From positions 94,220,289 through 94,284,288 of the forward strand of contig CAMZMU010000034.1 in assembly GCA_947311845.1 (NCBI GenBank): a DNA stretch of 64,000 bases, written 5' to 3'. Below, in pieces: positions 55,001-64,000 of the stretch (position 1 is its first letter; each line of letters begins with the position of its first letter). Made by a program: the position numbers and the translations under genes. The notes beneath the pieces were generated by a model. That model saw nothing but the letters and a program-made list of their open reading frames with translations. It searched no databases and had not been told where the DNA came from. The stretch is from Poa pratensis (Eukaryota > Streptophyta > Magnoliopsida > Poales > Poaceae).

Positions 55001-55589
55001 TGACAAAAGTTTCCGAAAACATGTCACTGACTCTTTTTCTGCTGAACATCTTTGATCAGAGTTGTGTTTTTCCAACGCCACCCATTCCCCACAGTGCAAT
55101 CACCTCGAATTGCTGGGTGCTAGCTTGTTCTCGAATTAGTGCAGTAATATCAGATTTTTGTTTCTCCCGGCCAATAAGCTGAGATTCCTCCTGAACACAT
55201 GACATCGTGTTTGCACGTGTGAGTCTCTCTTGCACTGTATCTTTCCATCATCATCAGTATTAGATTGGTCTTCTACTATCTCATTCTTAGCAGTGTAGGG
55301 TAACTTTGAGCTAGATGATGGCTTCCATGAATTTGTTGCATCACCAGAAGTCTGAACACAAGCAAACAATAGTTAGACACGTTTTCAGTCATGGATCACT
55401 CAAAAATAAATATTGAGGAATCACCTCAGTGCATATGTCTTACAGCTACAGAGCAATATTAATAACACAATGAACCAAGTAAATCAAGCTTGAAATTTTG
55501 CTGAGATGTCATCCCATGAAACTCGATTTTGAGATCGACTTGTGCTTATTAATTAAGTCCGCACAAGTCTTACCGATGTGTATGTTGTC

Positions 55590-56882
55590 TTTCTTCAAAT
55601 AACCAAAGGGGTACGGAAACGTCTCGCCTTTTACAGATCACGATTTTTCTGGCAAAATGATGAGAATAATGAAAATGTCGGTTGACAAGTGGAATATGGT
55701 GTAGCCCAAAGATCAAGGTGGGTACCTTAGAGGTACTCGAACTAAAGAATAAGTGTTTACTCAGTACATGACTGTTTAAATTACTTAACGAAGAGGTGGT
55801 GTGGCAAAAGTTGTTACGTAGTAAGTATCTTTGGAATAAAACTTTAGCTCAGGTTGAATCCAATCCAACTGATTGTCATTCTGGTAAGGCCTTATGAATG
55901 TTAAAGATGAGTCCTTTACCAGAGTTTTTTTTTCCAAATTGGGATGGTTCGAGTACAAGGTCCTGGGAGGATGTCTTGTTGGGGGACTCGCCTCATTAGC
56001 ATGCCAATCGTTATATACATTGTGTGTCGGACAAATGTTTCGGTGGCGCAAGTTCTTTCTCAGCTTACATTGGTTTAGACGAGCCTTAACGGGGAATAAG
56101 TGAGACTCTTGGTTCCACTTATGTCAACGGTTGATGATGGTTGCAGCTTTCAGATGAGCAAGATGATTCGTTTGGCAACTAAACTAACTCGGGGACGTTT
56201 GCGGTAAAATCTATGTATGCAAACCTTATGAATGGACATATATACAAGGTTTCTCCGAAAATATCTATGGAAGCTTAAGATTCTGCTCAAATTTAAAATC
56301 TTTATGTGGTTTCTTCATCGAAAAGTTTTTATTAACTAAAGATACTATAGCTAAACGGCAATGGCAGGGTCAAAAAAAATGGTTTTTGTGATTCTGAGGA
56401 AACAATTGAACATTTATTTTTCTCTTATCCTTTGGCTAAACTGGTTGTCTGATTGTTCAGTTTCCTTTTAAGCTACCTCCTCCAACCAATTTACGAATAT
56501 ATTGGAAATTGGTTGAACGAGTAGAGAAAAAAAAACTAAAGCTAGAACCGAATTGGGGTGTCTGCTTTATGTTGGTCCATATGGAACTTTAGAAATAATT
56601 TGGTATTTAACAAGATTGGAACTTCTAATTTCATACAGGTGTTTCACATGGCTTCTCACTGGATATGCTATGGGTGTACCTACTCCCGCCGGATCAGCGG
56701 GAACTTGATGGTCGCTCATGATACTTTCAGCCGGGCTGCGAGATGTGTAATTTATTCACGCATGCTATGTTTAAGGGGTTGATTCATGTATCGACAAATT
56801 TTGAACATCGTAATAAATAAAGTTATGTGCATCAATTGATGCAGAGGCCGGGGTGTCCAACCCTTTTTTCGGGGAAAAAAAA
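55590..56882 (+). pseudogene. LINE ORF2 fragment, C' copy
   Basis: Copy of 23545-24867 with additional one-base losses; DSEETIEHLFFS and the terminal A run (56875-56882) remain. Confidence 0.8.
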
Positions 56883-57350
56883 CGGTGTTGGTCATTCATC
56901 ATGCTTTTCAGAAAACAACGGCCGCACAGACGACATGGGATGTGATGGCAGCTTACAAAGCGGGGCGATGCTTTCTTCGAGCCTAGCCGGGTTTATTTTA
57001 TCGTACTGTAGAAAAACGATGTATGTATTTCGAGGGTCTAAATACCAAATTACTCCTAATTAGCATCAAAGGAAGCACACCCAAACAGCTAATCGATCTG
57101 GCTATACGTGAGCTAGCTTAGCTTGAGCTGGCCAGCTTTAGTATGCATTAAAATATATCCATTGATTTACAGGGGTAATAAGGGCTTTTTAAGTAGAAAA
57201 TCATTTATTGAAACGCAAATCCATTAATTATCCCGCTAATTTAGCCTAAAATCATGGCAACCAGATCCTGATTATTTTGATTCTCACGTTTTCTATGAGG
57301 AATACCTTCTGAATTTGTCTAGCTTCATATCGATTATTAAAACAATGGCA

Positions 57351-59282
57351 GAACCACCTCAACGGAGTTCATGTGCGCACGGCTGCGCAGCGAGTTAATG
57401 GCACTGGCGGTCACTGAAGTCGTCGAGGTGCACTTAAGTCACCATTTTAAAAAATCTTGTGAACCCGTCATCAAGTCAAATCTATGTGTACTTTGGTCAC
57501 TGGCCGGTTTTTGACCGAGAGTCGTACCTGCGGACAGGAATTTTGCAAATAACCCCTCTATTTTATTTCTTTCTTTTATATTGGTTAAAGTTTTGACAGC
57601 AGGGTCCACTTCGTTCAGTTTTTTTTTACGTCCTTCTCTTCCATAGATACCTCGACTGCGGTTTTCTACTTCAGAAGAAAAAAAAATAACAGGACACGGT
57701 AGGGCTGCGGCCTGCGGGCAGCCGCCGGCGCCGGGCTGGACCCAGGCCAGGGCACCACCGCACCACGTCCACGCGGTCGTCGCCGTGCGCGGCTGCGGAC
57801 TGCGGAGGCCGCCGCGGCGCATCCGTGAAGCCGTCGGCGGCCTGACGGCCGGAGGCTTCGATCTAGTCCACGGCGGGACGCAGTTGGCGGGCGAGCGCCA
57901 GCCGGCTCAGGTGCAGCGCGACGGACCCTTGCGGCACGGTGTAGCCGACGTTGAGCTCCTCACATGCCCTGTGCGCAGAGAACGCGGTCGGCCGTCCCAG
58001 AGCGCGCCCCGTTGGCATCGTGCTCCTCCTCGTCGTCGTGGGTCTCTCCGAGCTCCGCCTTCATGTCCGTTAGCTCCGCCTCGTCGTAGTGATTCTACCA
58101 TAGAAGGAATCGAGCCAGTTCTACCCTAATCGCCGGCGTGGATGTCGCCTTCCCAACTCTAGCTCTGGCCCGTGCTCCGGCCGCCGCTGCCGGCATCCAT
58201 GCCGCCGCCGCTTGCCAGCCTGGCTCAGCTCGCTCAACCTGTCATCCAACCAGCGGGATGCCAGGTACCGGCAGAGCTCGCCCTCGCTGCTTACGATCGC
58301 AGCTTCCTCGACAACCCGGTCTCTGCCTCGCGACCACGCGGTCTGGGACCTGGCTACCTCACCGGCGTGCGCTCCTGCTCGCGGGATCACAATCCGCCGA
58401 TGCTTCCTCCGGCGGCGTCTCGCCGGCGCTCCGAACGGGCCTCCTGGCCGCTGCCGCGCGCTCCTCGTCCTAATCGTGGCCTTCGCCTTCATCATCGTCC
58501 GCGACATAAAAAAAAAGGAAGCGCGCGGCAGGGGACGGTGGCTGAAGATGACGCCTTTCCAGACCGGTCTGGGATTTGGGGAGGCGGCCATATCCGGGCG
58601 CTGACCGAGGAGAAACCTGGTCGGCAGCGGCGGGTCAGGGCATGTACCGCGGCGCGTACACGAGCCGGTACAACGGCAACGCCGGCGCGGTGGCCGTGAA
58701 GCAGATACGGAGCGCCGGGAAGGTGGACGAGAAGTGGAGCGCGAGTTCGAGTCGAAGGCGAGCATCCTTGGCGGCGTCCGGCACAAGAACATCGTCAGGC
58801 TGCTGTGCTGCCTCTCCCGCACCGACTTCCGGCTCCAAGATTTGGTGCCATGGCGTCATCGGACGCCGCGAAGACGCCTCGTGCCGGCGCCGTTGACCCT
58901 GAGGGGTTAATTTGCCGTCGACCAAAAAAATATCTAACTACACCAATTATAAAAGAAAGAAATAAAATGGAGGGGTTATTTGCAAAAGTTCCTGTCCACA
59001 GCTAGGACACGTGAGTCACACATACGACTCGGTCAAAAACCGGCCGAGTGACCAAAGTGCACATAGATGTGGATGAGTGACGGGTTCACAAGATTTTTGA
59101 AAATGGTGACTTAAGTGACACGTGAGTCCACATGACGACTCTCGGTCAAAAACCGGCCGAGTGACCAAAGCAGCACATAGATGTGGACTTGAGTGACGGG
59201 TTCACAAGATTTTTAAAAATGGTGACTTAAGTGCCCGCTCGACGATTTCAGTGACCGCCAGTACAATTAACTCCTGCGCAGC
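57351..59282 (+). mobile_element. Pack-MULE-like element, C' copy
   Basis: Copy of 25339-27307 with ACAATGGCA at 57342-57350 and 59283-59291. The arms and the duplicated block on the right are present with scattered deletions. Confidence 0.75.
58140..58916 (+). pseudogene. LRR receptor-kinase fragment, C' copy
   Basis: Copy of 26147-26956; SSLNLSSNQ, the hydrophobic helix and VAVKQIRSAGKVDEK appear in different frames because of several one-base deletions. Confidence 0.75.
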
Positions 59283-59291
59283 ACAATGGCA

Positions 59292-60172
59292 AAGCTCATG
59301 GCCACGAAACTAGCTTGGGCTTGGCCATTCTTCTCAAACAACAGCGACAATACAATCGTATTCCGTTAACTAATTAGTTCTAAACTTTCTGGGAAGACAT
59401 GATCTTTCCAATCTAGACCACCACCGCGTCGTCAAGCAACTACGCAACAGCGATGCATGCAGTTGTCTTTTTTTTTTGAGAGAGAGAGAGATGCATGCAG
59501 TTGTTGCAGGCGTGGCCTTCCATTTTTAACGGGATTTGTTTCTTGCCGTTGTTGTGGCTTCCGATTTTGACCCTGCATGCATGCATGCCTACTACTCCGG
59601 TTCTAGCCACTAGTATCATTTATACTACTCAGGTTTTAGGGACTAGTATATGGTTAATACAAACCGTTTGATCCACAAAAATAAACGGCCTATATCTAGT
59701 TGGAGTACCGAAAAGTACGTACTCTAATTCTTGGTCGACTGATAATTAGCAAAACCATATTTTAAACGATTGTAATTTAAACTCTATTCAGAATTGAGGG
59801 ATTGGGGGCTGGGTGGGTTGGTGGGTAACATGGACTTCTTTTTTCTCTCCCTGGTGGAATGGGATAGAATTTCCCCTCCCTGGCTTTGTACAAACACACA
59901 AATTTATCCTACCGGGTTTGATCACTATCTGGAATTACCATTTTTTAACAATCTGTGATTCCCCTTGGCCACTACTCCCTCGGGTAAAACCTCTTGTAAA
60001 TACCTATACACATTCTATGAAGCATAGTCGATTATCGTACTTGTGTTGTCGCACACAAAATATTAACAGTCGATTAATCGATAGTCAATATTTTTAGATA
60101 AATGATAACAAAAAGGTTGTCTGAAATTTATAGAATTGTACGAGTAAGGTGAGTCTGAAATTGAATTAGTAC
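59292..60172 (-). other. 5' part of NLR-C' intron 1
   Basis: Copy of 27317-28200 with few changes; no gene. Confidence 0.55.
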
Positions 60173-61177
60173 CTGGTTATAAAAGCATATATGGTCTGAT
60201 CAGCAGACAATTGCTTGAGCTCCGACACCATACTATCTTGGCCAGGGGATAGGCTTGCGACCTCAACTTGCTCTGTGGATACAATGATACGGCTCCCTAG
60301 TTTGTTCTCCGGGAAGCAAGCTTTGATCTGGTGCCATTCTTCGATGGTGGATAGGTCAGTGAGCACAATCAGATACTTTACTTCTTGTTGACATATCCAT
60401 TGTACTCAAGGGCCAAGTCTTGATCCGTCCTTGCCCTCTCTAGGAAAACACCAACCCCTGCTTCTGTGCGGAACTGTTTCACCATGCTATGGATAAATTC
60501 TGTTGGATTGAGAGGGTGCATCACCCTCACCCATGCTCGGCATGGAAAACTCACTTTGGTTTTTGGATTCTCGTAGGCCTCCGAGATAATGGAGGTATGC
60601 CCAACACTGCCACTTGTTCCCAAACCCCAATCACTCCAAGGTCGTGACCCCCTTGTTGATCAGTTGGGCAAGATCCAGTCTTGATTGATGCTTCTTCGCG
60701 GATGCCTTGCTTCATCAACACCAAACATGGCAGCAGCACGAGCAGTAGCAGGATCAGTGGAGCTAGAGCCCTTGATGAGGCCGTAACGCAAGTTCCTCTG
60801 GCTCACGTCCTCGACCTTGGTCCTCAGCTCCTTCATCAGCTTGGCCACATGGCGTCGGTCAAGGAGTCTGCGGGGGATGAGCCACCAAGGCTGCTTCTGT
60901 TTCTGCAGGCGAACAATGAAATCCTGGAGGCCATCCTCGACGTCATAGGCGACGTCGCGGACCTGCTTCACCAGGTCTTGATCACCTTGCTGTGGTCATC
61001 TCGCTCATCATGCGCCATCATCAGGAAAGACTGCATCATTTCCAGCTCGAAGGTGATGAAGGTCTTATCGCGCTGGACACCGAGCTGCAGGGCCACCTCC
61101 TCGGCAACGGCGGATTTGGCATAGCTGAGCGCCCCGATCACCACGGACTTGCCGATGCTCAGCCCCGTGGCCTCCAT

Positions 61178-62078
61178 CAGCTGCACAGGGCTTCTCTCTC
61201 TCCTCTTGCCGTGAGCATTTGCGTATGGATGGATGGATGATCTGAGAAGAGCTCTTAGGCGCTCAGCTTAGAGAGTGGATGTCTATTTGCGACCTGCTCG
61301 TTAACAACTTGCCTTTTAAAATCAAAGACTTGGCGCCAGCTAGTCTCATGTCGCATACTCGTTAGTTAATTCTGCACCATGCACTTATTGCAACGATACA
61401 GCGATGGCTGAACACACTCCTATATAGAATTTTTTTTTGAAGTTTTCCTATATAGAATTTCGTAGACGCCACAGTAGCATGTACTCCAATTAATAAATAC
61501 ACAGCGACCAATTAATACTATTCTTCCGTTGCTTTACCTAAGTGCATGCACGTTGTGGGTTGTCGGTACTTGCGTGAGGTATGTGAGCTAGTTTTGTACC
61601 CACGAAGAGCCCATCTATATCCTATTCACCACCGTTATGCAAATTTTTAATCGAGACTTTGCAGGGCACCTCTCAAGACCTCGCGTCGACGCTGAGTAAA
61701 GTTGGCACTACTTTTAACAGTGGAGTGGAGGACTGAGTAATTTAAGTTGGCACTACTTTAACACCGTAAGAGTGGGCATCTTGAGCCTCGCCACCAAGAA
61801 CATGCCCATCTCAATGATTTGAGCAAATTAAAATATGTGACGCGCAGATCTTGAGGCTGCCATTACCGGGTTATTTTTTTAGATTTTCCATTACCGGGTA
61901 TCAGATTAATCTAATTGAAGCGGAATCCTATGCTCAATCGAGTTACGAGTCATCACATTAACCTGTACTGTAAACACTGAATTACTGCCGACTCAAGCCA
62001 CGCTAACGCTTCTCACAAAATTCGATGCCAACAGCCGCTCTCCTTAGATCTCTCCAATTCCATGGAGACACACAAATG
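61178..62078. other. NLR-C' promoter side and upstream flank
   Basis: Copy of 29209-30116. Both TATATAG motifs remain (about 61422 and 61450). The Helitron site is again empty (near 61495), with three bases lost around it. Confidence 0.6.
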
Positions 62079-62482
62079 CAAGAGGTTCAGATTTGAGACC
62101 TTTTGGCTCACAAAGAAGGTTTTCAAGAGGTAGTGGCTGATGCTTGGAATAAATCCGAACCAGAAATTAAAGGCAATGCCTTGGCGGTCTTCAATGGTAA
62201 ACTTCAAAGAACGGCTAAAGCACCACAAAGTTGGAGTGCTAAAAGATTCGATGATATGAAGGAACAGATTGTATGGGTTAATACCATCATTGGCTGACTA
62301 GATCAAGAGGAAAATCGCCGGACACTCTTTTCGAGAAAGATGGCCGAGGAGAGAATTTAAAAAGAAAATTCAAGGTCCTTGTGTTGTGAAAAGAGCATGG
62401 CACGACAAAGATCCAAGCAATTATGGCTCTCCGAGGGAGATGCAAATACAAGTTTCTTCCATACTCGTTCTGTTATTAAATA
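62079..62482 (+). pseudogene. LINE linker fragment, C' copy
   Basis: Copy of 30117-30520, nearly unchanged. Confidence 0.65.
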
Positions 62483-63137
62483 GGGTTAATTGGATCTATG
62501 CCATTGCCCAATTCACAGATTGGACTTATGCCATTACAAAATTGAAGTTGGAAATATGCCACTCAAACTTCTCAATACCTCTATCTATGCCATTTTGTTC
62601 ATTAACAAAACTTATACGACAGTTATACACTTGTACATGTACTTTATACGAGATAGAGCACGTACTGGACCCATGCACACACACAGAAGACTCGATCGAA
62701 ACCCCGACCCAGAATCGCATCGAAGCATGTCTCCCGCCCCGTCTCGCGCTCGACGAACCCTAGCGGGAGGAGCCCGTCCTATGCGCCCAAAATTGGCTCA
62801 TGTTTGAACAGTAGGCTCATATTACTGTTTTTGATTTTCTGTAATTTTTTAGATTTTTCTGAGAAGTCAATTTTTGGCCAAATTTTGATTTTTTTGAATT
62901 TTTGGGCGCCCGGACGACGCTAAAGTGCTCCCAAAAGGTTGGGCACAGGGGTAGTATGGTAAATATGGCACTATACACTCAAATACATGTATTTTTTAAA
63001 ACCGTTATTCTATTTGGTGGAGACAATGGCATAGATAGAGGTATTGGGAAGTTTGAGTGGCATATTTTCAACTTTGGTTTTTGTAATGGCATAAGTCCAA
63101 TCTGTGAATTGGGCAATGGCATAGATCCAATTAACCC
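62483..63137. mobile_element. Mutator-like MITE, C' copy
   Basis: Copy of 30521-31177 with TATTAAATA at 62474-62482 and 63138-63146. Confidence 0.88.
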
Positions 63138-63146
63138 TATTAAATA

Positions 63147-63336
63147 AGTGTACTTCTAATTTTAGTATTAAGTCAAACTTTATAAAATATGACCAAATTT
63201 ATAAAAAAAAGTAGCAACATATATGACAAAATATTGGTATATTTTGAAACTTCATTTCAAAATTCATTTAGTGATACTAATTTACTGTCATAAGGGTCAG
63301 TACAATTCCCTATAAAGTTGGTAACAATTTAATAAG
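63147..63336. other. AT-rich Stowaway-like remnant, C' copy
   Basis: Copy of 31187-31376, no gene. Confidence 0.4.
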
Positions 63337-64000
63337 TTTTTTTTGAAACGAAGGTAAAAGATTTGCCTTATCCATTAGTTAAGAAGAAGGTGTCCAGTTT
63401 ATTAGCGGGAGAAACCGGCAAAAACCATACAACCAACACCACTGGGTGAAGCTCACACAACCTCGAAAAACCTAGAGTCAAGCTCAACCCACCACTCCGC
63501 AACCGGCTAGCCAGCCCTCCACCCTTGCCGGAGAGAATAACCGTAACTGCTATGAGAGGACCAGACACGAGACACTCCAATGTAAATGAATGTGGCCCAC
63601 CCACCGGGGAGCCTTGACGACAAACAACACTGTGAGTAACCTTGTCGCCGCACGACGCAAGGCAAAACACACTCGATGATGCAGAAACCTCGGAGCCGCC
63701 GCCCCGACATCCAACTCTCCATCACGCCCTGCGCAATCCACCTGGAACACCTTCCGGGGCCGCCGCCCTGACATGCCACCGCTCGCACTCGAGCTGCAAC
63801 GTCGCAAGACCTAGCTGCCCGCAGCCCAAACTGCCCAGGGCTACCCGCAGACCACGGCCGCTGCCTCGACAGACTGAAGATCGCCCCTCTCTGGGACACA
63901 TTGCTAAGGAGGCCAGGCTTCCACCAAAACGGGGGCTTCATGGCCGGCGACTGGAGCTCGAGGAGCTAGGGTTTGGGGGGTTTGGCTAGGATTTGGGAGT
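63337..64000 (-). mobile_element. LINE-like remnant, C' copy, at window end
   Basis: Copy of 31377-32041. The last bases (GGATTTGGGAGT) match 32034-32045, the unit junction. Confidence 0.5.

Larger units (their letters stand above)
52029..61177 (-). pseudogene. NLR locus C' (frameshifted copy of the Pib-type gene)
   Basis: Equivalent exons are 61177-60173, 55351-54635 and 53740-52029. Start codon, splice sites and domain motifs are where expected (MEATGLSIGK, GLPLA, LKSCFLYLSIFPED), but every exon carries one-base indels that break the frame, for example at about 60378, 60640, 60972, 54840, 55065, 53160, 52850 and 52320. Exon 1 has a TTACTT insertion-like change near 60378. The indels are mostly deletions, fall in coding and noncoding DNA alike, and hit several exons, which looks like uncorrected read error more than natural decay. 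Biologically it may be identical to the intact gene. Confidence 0.8.
32042..64000. repeat. Unit 2 of the ~32 kb tandem repeat
   Basis: This is the second pass of the unit: A' (32042-40064), a complete Athila element (40065-50547), 13 Ns, then C' (50561-64000). A' differs from the first copy by about four substitutions and two small indels in 8 kb by eye, mainly at 38500, 39062, 39199 and 39787 and in the poly-C tract. C' is about 140 bases shorter than its counterpart because of scattered one-base losses. The final bases of the window match 32041-32045, so the next base outside would again start an A segment if the array continues. Confidence 0.88.

Noticed and set aside
1..64000. tRNA or rRNA genes
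   Set aside because: The only tRNA-like sequence is the primer-binding site, which is the complement of a tRNA 3' end. No cloverleaf or rRNA core was noticed by eye; a tRNAscan run would settle it.

Overview
The window reads as nuclear DNA of a large-genome grass, most likely a Triticeae species (wheat, goatgrass or barley group). The basis is an Athila-lineage Ty3/Gypsy element with a tRNA-Asp primer-binding site, grass-type Stowaway, Harbinger, Mutator, CACTA, Helitron and LINE sequences, and CC-NB-LRR (NLR) resistance-gene homologues of the rice Pib type. Species and chromosome cannot be fixed from sequence alone.

Layout. The window is two passes of one ~32 kb unit. Unit 1 (1-32041) holds two tandem paralogous NLR loci on the minus strand. 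Locus A (about 1-18192) is a pseudogene: LRR exon 1484-3190 with an in-frame stop, NB-ARC exon 3494-4222 with a damaged P-loop, and a truncated, frameshifted first exon near 10075-10501. Its first intron carries TE-like DNA, a plastid-derived psbJ copy (5830-5955), a CACTA-like segment with a GRF zinc-finger pseudogene (6537-8021), and the 5' end of an Athila element (8022-10077) that stops abruptly inside gag and joins NLR exon 1. Two Helitrons lie back to back upstream (10805-12859 and 12860-16111). Locus C (18193-32041) carries an apparently intact three-exon gene (exons 29208-28201, 23314-22586, 21680-19950; 1155 codons) with a coiled coil, a degenerate first NB domain, a canonical NB-ARC and LRRs. 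Its first intron contains a LINE fragment and a Pack-MULE-like element carrying part of an LRR receptor kinase.

Unit 2 (32042-64000) repeats this. A' (32042-40064) is almost identical to 1-8021. The Athila element is complete there (40065-50547, both LTRs, gag, pol, and a coiled-coil ORF downstream of pol). It ends exactly at a 13-N gap (50548-50560), after which C' (50561-64000) repeats 18467-32045 with very many single-base deletions. The missing middle part, the uneven divergence and the indel load mean that part of unit 2 may be assembly or read-error artefact and not a young tandem duplication. The last bases of the window lead back into the start of the unit, so the array may continue outside.

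Function. The only gene that looks able to encode a full product is the locus C NLR, an intracellular immune receptor candidate. Everything else is transposon genes, transduplicated fragments, organelle DNA or decayed NLR sequence. Insertions present in one paralogue and absent from the other leave clean empty sites (Helitron pair, Harbinger MITE, Mutator MITE, Stowaway MITE), which gives a relative history of the cluster.
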